A stretch of DNA of 64,000 bases from Bidens hawaiensis (lineage: Eukaryota; Streptophyta; Magnoliopsida; Asterales; Asteraceae). Below, in pieces: positions 22,781-35,092 of this stretch. Below the pieces are notes generated by a model. The model was not told where the DNA came from, did not search any database, and saw nothing but the letters and a program-made list of their open reading frames with translations. Position numbers and translations under genes: made by a program. The first letter of the stretch is position 1, and the number at the start of each line of letters is the position of its first letter. The DNA is taken from NCBI GenBank assembly GCA_021521415.1, contig JAIQDT010010147.1, positions 1 through 64,000 on the forward strand, written 5' to 3'.

Positions 22781-25163
22781 ATGGCCCCGGTTCATGGTGT
22801 TAACAGTCGATTCATACCGGCTATCTCAGACGGAGCATCCCCGTTGGTCCCATAGGAACGAGTGCCGGGACGGCAAACTTTCAAGTCCCGACCATCTTAC
22901 ATCAACATCGTTCCTCATTTCCACGGGATGGCTTCGGAAGACCCGTATTCGCACTTGACCGATTTTTCGGCTATTTGCGGGTCTATTGGTGATGGCACAT
23001 TTGATCAAGACGAAGTCCGGCTGCGGTTATTCCAATTCTCGTTAAAAGACAAATCAAAACACGGGTTTAATTCGCTGCCGATGCATAGTATCAGAAATTG
23101 CGCCGAGATGCAGCAGGTGTTTCTAAACGAGTTTTACTCACAGTCGAAGACCACCGAGGCCCGTTCAGACATTCTCAATTTTTCACAGTTATCTGGTGAG
23201 TTATTTCATGAAGCCTTTACCAGGTATAAAGACATGATCAGGAAATGCCCACATCATCAAATCGAACTGTGAGAACTGGTAAAGTGTTTTGTTGATGGGT
23301 TGACATACGAGGACCGAAAGCATCTTAAGGCCTCGTGTAATGGTCAGTTGCTGAATCAGCCTGAGGAACATGATTGGGATTTTCTAGAGTTTATGTGTGA
23401 AGACTCGAAATGTGAAGCAGCAGCTAAAAGACGAAGACATGGTAATTCATCAAGGTCAATTAAGTCAGTTGCGAGTGAGTCTGAAAAAATTACTGAGTCG
23501 GAACGTGAACTGGCTGAGTTGAAAAAAGGTAAGAAAAAAGAGGTCGGGGAAAGTTGGTGTTAAATTCCCGGTTTGTGAAGATTGTGGTGAACTCGGGCAT
23601 AAAGCAGCAAATTGCCCTGAGTATTATGATGATGAGGAGGATGACACCGAGGAAATTAATTATGCTTACGGGGATTCCAAAGGCCAAGGGTTCAATTCGA
23701 ACACAAATCACCCGGACCTGAGGAACCACCCGAACTTTCGTTATGGGAACGCGTCTTCTCAGTTGAACCCGAACTTTCAGGGATCGAGCCAGAACAGATC
23801 GCATGGTAATTACCGCCAGGGCGGTTATCAGCAGCAGCAAGGTTCATATGATCAGAATCGGGGGTATAATAGAGACGGTAACCGGGGTGGAAATTCATCG
23901 GGTAATCAGGACCAGCAGAGGGGGTCCTCGGGAAATGCGGATGAGTCGGTGCACTCAAAGTTGGATGCATTGATGAAGTTTATGACAGATCATAAGGCTG
24001 AAACAAAGAAACAGTTTGAGTTACATGATAAGTCAGCAGGGGCAATGTCAAAGCATATTGGTCAGCTCGCAGCAGATATGGCAAAGTTGCAAAAAAGTGA
24101 AGGTCAACTCCCGAGTGATACTACAGTCAACCCGAACCATTACTGCTCAAGATCCAAGAAGGGAAACAATGTGCACATCAATGCTGTAAGTCTTTTACCT
24201 CATTTTGAAATTCCTAGTGTTGAAGTGGATTCACCACCATAGTTTTTTGAGGAGGTGGTGGAAAATATTAGTGGTGAGAGTGATTATATCGGTCAAAATG
24301 AATCACTTTTCCAAAATGAATCAGAACCAAAAACATATGAAATGTCTTTTTGTGAAAATTGCACATGTGAAAAATGTTTAAATGGTAAATTGACCAACAT
24401 GAGAGATGAGGAGGTGGAGAATAATACCACCTCAAGTAAACTCCAAGACCCAGGAGTGCCGCTTTTATCAATTCAAATTGGGAAATTTAAAACTAATCGG
24501 GCACTTTTAGATCTTGGAGCATGTGTTAGTATCATGCCCGGTAATTTATATGATCAGTATGAATTTGGCCCATTAGAAAGGGTAAACACCACCGTGGTGT
24601 TGGCGGACCAAACTCATACACTTCCCCGGGGCATGGTGACTAATGTAATGGTTCAAGTGGAGGAATTTTTCTACCCAGTTGACTTTCTTGTACTTGACTA
24701 TGCTAAACGTGTGAATAATAGACAATCACAAGTCATATTGGGTAGGCCATTCCTTGCCACAGCACATGCGGTGATTAATTATGCTAATGGGATATTGGAA
24801 ATTAAGTGTGGAGATCGTGATAAACGGTTACCATTGTTTGAAAATGCTACTAACCATGTTGTTGACAAGTGTGAATCCTTGAGCAAGGATCACACAAAAA
24901 AGAAATGTTTTGTGACTGGCAGGAATGAGCTAAGGAGTAGCATGAATGTGAAAGGATGGAATGAGATGTTGCATGGACTTAGAGATTGTGAGGAAGCAAC
25001 TACAAGAAAGGGAAAGAAGACGAAAAAGAAAGAGGTAAAGACACCACCAGAAGTAAATGAAAAATGGCAGGATCATGGCGTGCCAAAAGGTTGGGAGGAA
25101 TCTCTTGAGGAGCGTGCATGTAACGAGAAGGCTGCACAGGGGCAGGCCAGACGCCCACCTTGA
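22781..25163 (+). pseudogene. Athila/Tat-like Gag-protease ORF, no pol, broken
   Basis: The reading frame starts at ATG 22781 (MAPVHG). Gag (22862-23563) has the retrotransposon-gag pattern RLRLFQFSLKDK...F, and a CCHC knuckle (CEDCGELGHKAANC) follows at about 23580-23616. A Gly/Gln/Asn-rich RNA-binding-like linker runs to about 23940. The aspartic protease (24435-24830) carries DLGACVSIMP and LGRPFL; a Lys-rich tail ends at 25163. DLGA in place of DTGA is usual in plant Athila/Tat proteases. Lesions: TAG at 22853, TGA at about 23270, a frameshift near 23555, TAG at about 24240. No RT, RNase H or integrase follows. Confidence 0.82.
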
Positions 25164-27352
25164 ATGTCATAAAATTGTCAAAAGGGTGGTATTTATACAT
25201 TTTGTATAATTTTTTTAGTTTGCATTTTTTTTATATTACTAATTGTATTTCAAGCGTACCATCATAGCAAAAGCTAAGTGTGGGGATACCGCACCACAAG
25301 AAAAGTTGGGATTTTGATGCGTTCAGTAAAGTTTTTTTTTTTCCGAAAATGAGGTTTCAGTTAAGCGACCCAGAGTGCTTTCATGTCCATTTTGTTGTGG
25401 TTAATCCAGATACGTGTATATTATGTTGTAACCGAACTTTGTGGGTGTAGTTCACTATAAACCCTCACGAGACCCCACTCGTCCTCTCGGGTTACCGGGA
25501 GGTTTAAAGGGCTTGTTGCATACGCTAAATGCAATCGTGATTCCTACGAAAGTGAGTTAGGTCTTTAACTAATTTTAACGTTTTTAACTAATTTAACAGA
25601 ATTTATTATGAAATGACTTAATTTGGCTCGGTAATTGTTTTAATAAAATTAACAAAAATTCATTTTCATAACTCTTAAAAGACCTATGTCTTACACTTGT
25701 GAGAAGATTGCTTCTACACGTCTCGAGATTTTGCAGGTTCGATTGTCAGTTTGGTAATTGGATGAGACGAGAGTATACGAGTGTTTATGAGGGTTCGCGA
25801 GCCGACTGGTCCTCTTCCAGTCCCGTTGATATCAGGTGATTTCAATTTTATAATTTATTTTGTTTTTATTACTTTAAATGTTAAAAGTTTAATTGTATAA
25901 TTTCTAGTTGAACCGCCACATTTGAGCCCCGAGTTTTAAAATTGCTTAATAGTCAAAAATTCAATTTTAACCCCGTCCCTCAAATGTTCATTAATCGTTT
26001 TATCTATTTTAACTTTGAGGACAATGTTTCATTATTCTAACTTTGAGGACAATGTAAACCTCAAGTGTGGGGATGGGGGAAATTTGAAAATTTTAGCCCG
26101 ATAGTACCTCGAAGAGTGTTCAGAAACCAAAGTTGTGAATTGTTAATTATTGCCATTAATGCCAAGTTATAGGTTTTCGGTCATGGTTGGTTTTTCAGCT
26201 TCTCAATAGTCTTACTCACAAATGTTTTCATAACGAGAAGTTGAAAATGAGGTCGTTTAGGCAGGGATAACGAGTCATGGGGACATGTACACATGTTTAT
26301 ATCGTCAACCCTATTCCTCCGGTACATGTGTGAGTTGACCCAAATATATATAATACACATATAATATATAGTACACACATGTCATTTGAGTGCTTTCATT
26401 GATGTTCATGGATTACGAGATCATAGTTGGCAAAATGCAAAAGTGATAGAGGCAATTAGGTTAAGACTCGTCTGGATGAGCGCGAGTGTGGGTACTGGGG
26501 GTTGGGGCCTCATACATTATACATATGAGGATGGTTAATGTGAGGGGCGGGGGGTTGGGTCCCTTAGAAAACCTTTCTTGGACTTATTTTTCATTTGTTT
26601 AACCCCGACATGATGTTACGAGACGATCCGGCTTACTAGGTTTATTTGTAATTGTATTTGTATTTGTTTTGTATTTGTATTTGTTCCATTATTAAGAATC
26701 ACGTTATTATGCTTAAAAAAAGGAAAAAGCCAAAAAGATGTCTGTTTGTATTCAGTTATGTATTCAGTAGTTCGTTTAAGTTCGTTTATGGTAAAAAAAA
26801 AAGAAAAAAAAAATGAAATCAGTATGTATGTTAGCTTGCTTATTTAGAGGTTATATAATAAGTCAGTCAGTTGTATAGTAGTTTCATTTATTTAGATGTT
26901 TTGTAATAAGCCGGGTCGGATCGTTTGAGCTACTTAAATATTTCCCTTCCATTCCCTTACACCTGGCCCCGTTACAACCCTTTTAAGACCTCTTGATTTA
27001 CATTTGTGTCAAAGCAGCTTGATGGATGAATATTTGCTTATGAGCGATACTGAGAGCAGAGTGATACTGGCACATCTTTTGCTAGTCCATATATTAAACC
27101 GAGAGGGGAGATATTATATTACGAGGGGTATTAGCATGCGTGCCTTAACCGGAAACAAAGTACACTTGTCTGGGCGGCTCTATTGTTTTTATTATAGCAC
27201 TTAACCATATTTGTGAGATGTCAATCTAAAAACAGTGTCAGTCTGGGAAACTGGGTATGACCTTAAACCTTACTAGTATTAATGGCGATAATCTACATAC
27301 TTATGATGGAGGTTGATGTTTGCTTTAGAGTTTGCTTGAGGGCAAGCAAAAG
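25164..27352 (+). other. 3' non-coding part of the Gag-protease element
   Basis: There is no pol remnant in any frame. AAGTGTGGGGAT boxes at about 25275 and 26062, with a similar one next to the LTR at 27357, look like repeated polypurine tracts. Poly(A/G)-rich runs occur at about 26715 and 26790. Confidence 0.65.
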
Positions 27353-27367
27353 ATAAGTGTGGGGATG
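27353..27367 (+). other. Polypurine tract of the Gag-protease element
   Basis: GATAAGTGTGGGGATG lies directly before the TG of the right LTR, as in Athila/Tat elements. Confidence 0.7.
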
Positions 27368-28574
27368 TGATGGTTGGTTAATTTGTATATAATTAAGTTC
27401 GTTTATTTATTAGTTTTAACAGTTTATTGTGGGAACTTCGATACTTCATACGTGTTTATTGTATTTCAGGTCATAGACGTTAAAGTACCTAATTTGGACC
27501 TGTACGAGCACGAGATGAATACCCGGTAGGCCGGGATCATGTGTGATAGTGTATGATCAAGACTGGAGGATCTGGGTAAAAGTTGGTTTAGCATATCATT
27601 TGTTGAAATCAGAGAATCTTATGCTATGTAGATAAGCAACGCACATCAGGAAGTTTTAAAGTATGGTTTGCTGAATTAGAGTATCATACTCTAAAGTTAG
27701 AGTACCATTTGTTGAGCCAGAATACTATTTGCTGAAGCTAGAGTATCATATGCTGGACCAAAGTAAAACAACGGGAGTCGCTATTTTAAAACCCTATATA
27801 AGGATAAAGTTAGGGTTTCATTAGAGACTTCTGGCTGGTAGTTTACAGAGAAACAAGAGGGCGATTCCACCATTCCGATTCATACCGACATCACATACAT
27901 GTTTCATATCATCATAATTGAAGATTCCATGATGTCGATGCTCGGCTAACTTCTCCGAATCATACCCGGGATGTAAAGTTTGTATTATTTTCAGTTTTCT
28001 CATGTAACTAAGAACGTTTATGTATAATTTTTATGGTTAATCTATGATTATTGATGTTTAGTATTTCTGTGTGTTCAATCGGTTTAGGTTTACGTTGATC
28101 TGAACGATTAGTTACAAGTTGCTATAATAATTGATCATAGGACTGCTTGATTAGGTTGAATACGATAAAACATATGATTGCCCTTAACTGAGTCACACCG
28201 GCAGGGACTGTTTGATAACCAGTGCCGTGTGTAAAGCGATTATTGATGTCTAAGGTTTTGTCTAGTTGATCAGTCTGTAGTTAACCGTTAGTGATTAATC
28301 TGTTAGGTTGCATGAGATTACTTTAAGTTACTTACTTGAAGTCTCAAGTGTGATTTGCTTTTATTAATTGATTGAAACTTGTTCACTTGTTCGTTGCTTA
28401 ATTCTAAATTAAAACTAATTGCTTGTGTGATCAGCACCAAAATATGCTACTTCATAATATTATAAATCTGTTACACGATTACATTGACCACCTACTCCTG
28501 GTGGATACGATACTTTATTTACCCTATCTACTTAGGTTATTTAGGTTTTTGCATGACTCAAATGACGGCCATCA
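27368..28574 (+). repeat. Right LTR of the Gag-protease element, 1207 bp
   Basis: It begins TGATGGTTGG and ends ...GGCCATCA, and is followed by GACCT, the same five bases that precede the left LTR. A candidate TATA box (CTATATAAGG) lies at about 27793. Confidence 0.85.
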
Positions 28575-28579
28575 GACCT

Positions 28580-29049
28580 CGATGTTATGAGTGGAATAGG
28601 GACCCCCAATCTGAGTACGTTGGTTGTTACCAGCGGAAAAGACACTTACTTGCGCTGTTATCCGAGTACGTTGGTGCACAATCCCAACTGGAAAAGACTT
28701 TACTTGCTCATTTACACTTGTTCATGGAATTGTAGATTTTTATGTACTTATATCCAAACTTGTGTGAACTCGCCAACTATTCATTTAGTTGACATTATGT
28801 TATATATATGCTACAGGTACCTTATTTAGAGAATGATGCCGTGACAAGGACACTAGAACTTAGGTTATATTAATAAATGAACAAGTTGTTAATTGTTCTT
28901 GTATTTTTCCTTGTATTTCTTGTTACAAACTTGTGTACTTGATGTTTTAATTAATTAATGAAATTATTGTTACTTAATAGTGTCGCATGTGTTTTGAGCA
29001 ATCTGTACGTCACACTCGGGCGTATTCCGCTTTAGCCGGGGTGTTACAA
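28580..29049 (+). repeat. 3' part of a plus-strand gypsy-type LTR
   Basis: The stretch ends GCCGGGGTGTTACA and carries the CGGGCGTATTCCGC box common at gypsy LTR 3' ends. The Gag-protease element was inserted into sequence that continues here (target GACCT). The matching LTR start is not found on the left. Confidence 0.5.
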
Positions 29050-29099
29050 TATTCAGAACCCCTAAATTGATATAAACCCTAGTTTGATTTTAATTCCAA

Positions 29100-29362
29100 T
29101 TTAGGATCAATTGCTCTTTGTCAATGGAGGTTGATTGAGGGCTTTTGATCCTTGTTTTATTCCGATCATAATCCAAAGTTCAGTTACCTGAAACTGATCT
29201 GAAATGAATGGGAACGTCAGGTTAGGGTTTCGGCCAAAAAAACACGAATTAATCTTGATTTTAAAACAAATACTGGAATGAAATTGATATAAGGGATTGG
29301 TTTGCGTTGCTATGAGGGTTGTGTGGTTTCGTTTAATTGCGTTTTGGACATGTATATATAGC
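29100..29362 (-). promoter_or_regulatory. Possible truncated plant promoter and 5' UTR
   Basis: On the minus strand, TATATATA (29355-29362) is followed by a leader with CCGAAACCCTAACC (telo-box type, around 29230) and a CAG|GTAACTG splice-donor-like site at 29187. The sequence is cut at 29049 by an LTR end. It could be the start of a displaced gene, or merely repeat DNA. Confidence 0.3.
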
Positions 29363-30152
29363 CTAACATTACGAGATAACCGTGGATTGATAAGATCGAG
29401 TATTTGAATCAATTAGCTTCTAAAATCTAAGATAAACATTATCTTAAATGTGTTTTAAACAAGTTAACGATTTGATGATATCATATCTCATAATAAACAT
29501 TATCTTGTCGAATGGTCATACTTGGTACAAATTAAGATAGGGGTGTTGTTTGCACATGTTTGATATTTAAATTAAAACAAAACAAGAAATAAAAATACTA
29601 CAATGATTTTATTAAATGCGAATCCGGTAACAATACAATAAATCATAAACCGAAAATTGACAATTGTCACACGAAATGCCAAACTACTAATTAATCAATT
29701 CACGTATAAAAATAAAAACTAAGACTTTTAACAAATATAAAATGTCTGGGCGTTTATTGTTGATAATGTTTTTAGTGTCCACGCATCGATCAATTTACCT
29801 CCTAATAACTCGAATCCGGCATAATTAGTAACTTCAAATCATGGTTGCGGTGAGCATAAAAATAATATGAAAATAAAGTCAAACAAAATACAGAATGGTT
29901 TACTATGAAAACTCTAATTTAATTTCTAAAAAAATCTGGTTGAAGGAAACCCATATCACATATTTTTATATTTTGCTTTTTTAAAATGTGCCCTTAAATC
30001 AACACATCAATGGCCATACAAATTTTTTATATAATAAAGGAAAGGTTCAAAGTTGGATAACATAAATATATACTGCAGTAATTCCTTGATGGTGTTCAAA
30101 GCATGTAGAAAAGTCAAAGTCTTTGACCCATATAAACACACGAAATGTCAAG
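29363..30152. other. AT-rich stretch, nothing recognised
   Basis: No convincing ORF, RNA gene or repeat boundary is seen. Confidence 0.5.
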
Positions 30153-30500
30153 AAAAACAAATATAAAATGACAAAACTAGTCCTTTATATTTGTACGTTT
30201 TTTCAATAGTTGTCATTTAGCAAACTTAATGATATAAAGTATCCTTTATGTTTAAAAACTCTATCACTTTTTGTCCTTTGGCCCTAACTTAATTAACTTT
30301 TTTTGTTAAATCAGGTCATGTACAAGACACATGAGGGCAAATTGGTCTTTTTACTATATTTATTTACTACAAAATAAAAAATATATTCTTTACAAATAAA
30401 AGAATAAAATAAACAAAACAAGTAACTAAATTAATAATAAAATAATATATGTATAGCATATATACATATACATAAATATGTATGTACTTAGTTATATACA

Positions 30501-30776
30501 TTGACCACCGTGCCCATCTCCACAACATCTCCGGCGACATCACTTTGTCGGTTCGTCCCCGGCCGGCAACCATCACCATCTTCGACAACCACCACCATCA
30601 CACCACCAGAAACCACCAATCCACCATACCTTAACGGCCACAAAACCACCACCATCAATCCACTATACCCTCTATTTCATCTCGTCGGAATCCTAGAAAT
30701 GGTCGGAATTGCACAAAATTTAGCCCCAAAACACCTTGAAACGTTGACGGAGGCTTTACAGTTACAGACGACATAG
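30501..30776 (+). other. Pro/Thr-rich open frame inside the MULE
   Basis: A 91-codon frame of low complexity, rich in Thr and Pro, with no recognisable domain. It may be part of a second captured fragment or chance. Confidence 0.2.
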
Positions 30777-30859
30777 ATGATAGATAAAAAATGGATCCCC
30801 AATCTTTAATTTCACGCCAAGCGGAGTGTTGTGGAAGTTATATAGGGTTTCAATGGCTA

Positions 30860-31000
30860 GGTTTCGGTTGCGGATATGTCGGAAAAGGTGATGACGTTGG
30901 CCTTGAGGATTGGTCGGGCGTTAGCGGCGTCTGAGGGGGTCACGCATGTGGCGACGTAGACGCCGGGGAATTTTTTGGCGAATATGGATATGCCGATGCC
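30860..31000 (-). pseudogene. Captured fragment of an RpiB/DRT102-type isomerase gene
   Basis: About 47 codons read GIGISIFAKKFPGVYVATC and continue through DAANAR to NVITFS. This matches the conserved core of the RpiB/LacAB sugar-phosphate isomerase fold as found in plant DRT102-like proteins (GTGxGxSIFANKFPG pattern). The frame extends upstream to 31171 as unrelated Ser/Pro-rich sequence in the MULE arm and stops at 30857. Only a small part of the parent protein is present, so no enzyme can be made. Confidence 0.65.
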
Positions 31001-31660
31001 GGTGTCGGGGGTGGTGGCGGATCTGATGATGTGATGTGGTGGTTGAGTGGTCGGAGATGGTGACGGCGACAGTGGTGTAGAGAAAGAGAGGATGAAGTTA
31101 GGTTGGAGGGAGAGAGAGAGGAAGGCGGTGGGCTGGAAATGTATCTTTAAAATATTTTCTTTTTGGTTCAAAGTTTAAGTTGTGTACACAAATCGTCCCT
31201 CAAGAAGTAAAAGACGGATTTACCCTCTACTGTTTTATACATGATTGGTTTTAACGAGAAAATTTAACTAGGTTAGGGCCAAAGGACAACGTGATAGAGT
31301 TTTTAAACATAAAGGATACTTTATATCATTAAGTTTGCTAAAAGACAACTATTGAAAAACGTGCAAACATAAAAGACTAGTTTTGTCATTTTGTCAAAAA
31401 CAAATGAAATTACAGTTATGCCATGACAATGTAGCATTAGGTTTTCATTTATACATAGTATAATTTAACTAAATATTTTTCTTTGCACGATGCATATGAG
31501 GGAAGCTTGTATATTGTTATACTAGTTTTTATCTCTCGTATTACGTGGGTTGTTTTATATTATTCGTTTATAATTTTTATACATTTTTTGGATTTTAATT
31601 TTATTTATTGTACAAAAGTTAATAATATACTTCGTATTTGATGATAAAAGAGTTCACAAA

Positions 31661-32720
31661 TAAATGAGATGTTATAACCCGGTTTAAAAGCTATCTAGGT
31701 TGATGAGACCCATGATCCGATTATTTTTTTACTATAAAATTGTTTTTAATTATAAATAATATATATCTTTTTTTAAAGAAATCATATACTAAATTTTAGT
31801 GTATCCCTATTTTATAAGATTTCTCATATCAAATATTAGTTAAGATTAATTTTAAATTTAATGAGATGTTATAACCCGTTTAAGAAATATCTGGTTTTGG
31901 TAAGACCCATACCCGTGAATTCGGGTCAAATGCATGAGAAGCCTCCATTTACAAATAATGCAATCTGGAGATTTGAGAGAATGTATAGAGCAACCAGATA
32001 GCTTTTAAAAGTATTTCTTTCTAATATTTATTTATTTATTGAATTTTTATTTTTTTATTGTATGAAAGTTAATAATATACTTATGGTTTGATGATAAATT
32101 GTTTTACAAATAAATGAGATGTTATAACCCGGTTTAAAAGTTATATGGGTTTGATGAGACCCAAGACCCGTTTATATTTTTTACTATAAAATTGGTTTTT
32201 TAATTATAAATAATATATATCTTTTTTTAAATAAATCAGATATTAATTTTTTGTATATCCCTACTTTATACTATTTTTATATTAAATATTTGGTGAGGTT
32301 AGTTTTTAATTTAATGAGATGTTATAACCCGTTTAAATAATATTTGGGTTTGATGAGACCTATACCCATGAATTCGGGTCAAATGCATGAGAAGCTTCCA
32401 CTTAAAATCAAGCAAATTCGGTGACTCCAAAAAAGGGGTAGCGATCATATCGCGACACGTAAGATTTTTATGGTTTCGTTTATATATATTATAGATATAT
32501 TTAAGATTAAGATTCTTAGTTCTATAGTTTTTCTTAAAAAATATTTTTTAAATGGATATTAATTTTTAGTATATTCCTATTTTATAGGATTTTTCATATC
32601 AAATATTTGATGAGATTAATTTTTAATATAATGAGATGTTATAACCCGTTTAAGGGCTATTTGGGTTTGGTGAAACCCATACCCATGAATTCGGGTCAAA
32701 TGCATGAAAAACCTTCATTT
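31661..32720. repeat. Composite direct repeats, GAGATGTTATAACCCG boxes
   Basis: The box occurs at 31666, 31863, 32116, 32316 and 32633. Two versions alternate (A at 31666 and 32116; B at 31863, 32316 and 32633), so a unit of about 450 bp is present twice plus a partial third copy. Version B ends with a GAATTCGGGTCAAATGCATGA block. Confidence 0.8.
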
Positions 32721-33014
32721 AAGAATAAAACAATCTAGTAGCTTAAGAGAATTTAGAGGGCTTTCGTTTGTTTATATTAAAGATAAGATTCAACAATTCG
32801 TCCAAACAAACACCAAATATCTTAAGCATTAAAAAAATTAAGGCTGGGTTAAATTAAAGAGTTTGTTTGTTGTTTAGTCGTTAGGAAATAATCTAAGTCA
32901 TTCATTGTTTAGTTTAATGAAGTGCTAAGATAAAATGTGTGATTTTTTTATAAACAAAAGGTGTTTGGGTATTGTTTATGCAAGAGAATCTCTCTCTTCC
33001 ATTTCCCTTAATTT

Positions 33015-33360
33015 TTTAAACGTTAATAACTATTTAATATTATTTTGTTTTAAAAAATTACAACATAAAAACGAACATTTTTTATCTTTAAAACAAGATT
33101 ACAAAAGTCGTTAAGCGAACCCTATTTAGCCGACTAGGAAGTTGGGTATTCCCGAGTACTCGGGGAGCTCGGACATGACAAATATAAAAAACATTGATTT
33201 TTGGATATTATATGTGTCAAATATCATAAGTTTACTAAAATTTATAACAATATAGGTGAATATCAAATTATCAATATAAATAAGAGAAAAACATTTGTAA
33301 ATACTAAATTATTCTAAAACTTTTTAACCATCAATTATAAAAATGATATTGGTTCTTTAA

Positions 33361-33419
<59 letters not shown>

Positions 33420-33745
33420 TAGCAAAGAGGCTACATATTAAGAGATTTACAAGTAGAATTACATATCGTACAACCTTGTATTGGAGCAAAATAGTCATTC
33501 TCACATTAAAACTCACGTTTATTTAATATAGTTATAATATTGAACCTCAGTTATAAACAAATTTAAAGAATAGTTACAACAATAACCTTTAATCTTTTAC
33601 ATATATCTTATTTTAGTTTTCACTTTTAACCCAAATACCGTCATGATTTTTAAACGTTAATAACTTTTTCATACTTTAATATTTTTTTAAAAAAAATTAT
33701 ACCATAAAAACGAGCATATTTTTATCTTTAATTTGAGTATGATAT
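33015..33745. repeat. Two diverged copies of a 95-bp AT-rich segment
   Basis: Bases about 33015-33105 and 33645-33745 share TTTAAACGTTAATAACT and CATAAAAACGA(A/G)CAT blocks. Confidence 0.6.
33363..33416. repeat. (TA)n microsatellite
   Basis: About 27 uninterrupted TA dinucleotides. Confidence 0.97.
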
Positions 33746-34599
33746 TGTTATAGTTTTTTTCAATTAAAAAAATACATTTTATGTATGTGTGTTTGCGGTC
33801 TGGTTTTGATGGTTTTAAATTACATAGTGAGCCAACCCTTTTGTAACAGTTTTTTTTGTCGTTGAAAACCAAGACAGAACCTTTGAAAGTTGAAAACAAC
33901 TGGCCAAAAGTTAAAGAAAAAATAATCACACCGATAAACGGTTTTACGGTTTCAAACCGAACAATAAACACCCATAAACTTACTACGTGATTACTAAGGT
34001 CTGTGTTTCCCGCTAAATGGCGCGGGCACCCGTCTAGTATTATAGAAGTACGAATAATGTTTTTATCTTTTTAAGTCAAAATCATCTCAAATTGACTGAC
34101 TAGGCTTGATTCTGGCTAAGATTGCCACATTTAATCGATTCTTAGTAACTGTGAGGAGTTAAAAAAGCTGTCTCGACGTCATACCTTGTAGCAATTACTC
34201 GATGAGTACTCGACTTTGTAACCTACTTTTACAACAACGCTTTAAAACGAGTATAGCATCCAATACAATAATTACTTATCGTACATTACGCACATGACTA
34301 CCAACACTCTTGTATTCAGAATCACGCGGTGGGAATTAAAGTTGTAAATTCTTCCAATTCGTTTCTATCATAATTAACCGTTATGATCATTTAACCAGTA
34401 TCACCAACGCCATCACAGACTCCACTGCAGTTGAATTGAAAATTGGAAACTGAGTTCAACTGATAAAAGTCTAAATACGTTCCAAATTTGTTCATATGAT
34501 GATATCGATGATCAAATCGATGGTCGATTGATGATTATGAGATTATATGAAGTGATTTCAGTATTCAATTTCATGTTAGAGAAAGTTTAATTTCAGACC

Positions 34600-35092
34600 C
34601 GAGCTTGTAAACGTTTAAAGTTTTTGTTTTGAGTGTTTAAAGTTTTTGCTCTAAGTGTTTAAAATGTTTGTTCTGAATGTCTTCGATATTTGTTCAGAAT
34701 GTTTAAAGTGTGTAGTTCGTTTTGGTTAGATTTTTTATGAGTGTCTTAGATTTTTGTCATGAACATTTAAAGTGTGTTCGTTAAGGTCAAAATAATTTTC
34801 TAGGGAACCTTAGATTTTTGTTATGTACGTGTAAAGTGTGTACGTTTTGGTCATAAAGTTGTTTTGAGTGTCTTAGATTTTTATTTAGAACGTTGTGTGT
34901 AATTCGTTTTGGTCAGAAATTTGTTCTGAGTGTTCAAAGTTTTTGTTGTGAGAATTTAAAGGTTTGTTATGAGTGTTTAACGTATACAATGTGTATTTTG
35001 TGCTGAGCGTCTAAATGTACATGAGTGTGTTCAATTTTATGTGCTGAGCGTCTAAATGTACATGAGTGTTTTCAATTTTAGTCTTAGTCTAA
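34600..35092. repeat. Degenerate short tandem repeats
   Basis: Units around GAGTGTTTAAAGTTTTTGTT and GTGTCTTAGATTTTTGTT recur with many changes. Similar units resume at about 35815-35880, after the MITE. Confidence 0.5.

Larger units (their letters stand above)
10499..28574 (+). mobile_element. Athila/Tat-like Gag-protease-only LTR element, interrupted
   Basis: The left LTR (10499-11007, truncated) and right LTR (27368-28574, 1207 bp) are direct copies. The 5-bp duplication GACCT lies at 10494-10498 and 28575-28579. The interior (22737-27367) has a Gag and a protease of the non-chromovirus gypsy type but no trace of reverse transcriptase, RNase H or integrase, and ends in a polypurine tract at 27353. 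A minus-strand Sirevirus (11008-22736) sits in the left LTR, and the rest of that LTR, the PBS and the leader are missing. The layout resembles non-autonomous TR-GAG-type elements, which depend on another element's pol. Confidence 0.8.
30163..31395. mobile_element. Mutator-like element with captured DNA (Pack-MULE type)
   Basis: Inverted arms of about 185 bp (30163-30350 and 31210-31395) match at roughly 85-90 percent, for example AATGACAAAACTAGTC at the left end and its complement at the right. A perfect 10-bp direct repeat, AAAAACAAAT, flanks the element at 30153-30162 and 31396-31405; MULEs usually give 9-10 bp. No transposase is present. The GC content of the interior is higher than outside, and it contains a fragment of a cellular gene. 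Confidence 0.78.
31532..34037 (+). mobile_element. Non-autonomous Helitron-like element
   Basis: The 3' end shows a hairpin (CCCGC...GCGGG, 34009-34026), eight bases, then CTAG followed by T at 34038. A TC start (TCTCTCGTATTA) after A at 31531 would fit insertion between A and T. The interior has no Rep/helicase, only repeats. The left end also resembles a degenerate mirror of the right end (ACTAG...), so an element with inverted ends is an alternative. Confidence 0.45.

Noticed and set aside
30501..30776. A 91-codon Thr/Pro-rich frame as a real gene
   Set aside because: Low complexity, no family, lies inside a transposon.
33687..33971. A 94-codon minus-strand frame
   Set aside because: AT-rich, without homology that I recognise, within the Helitron-like block and overlapping a repeated segment.
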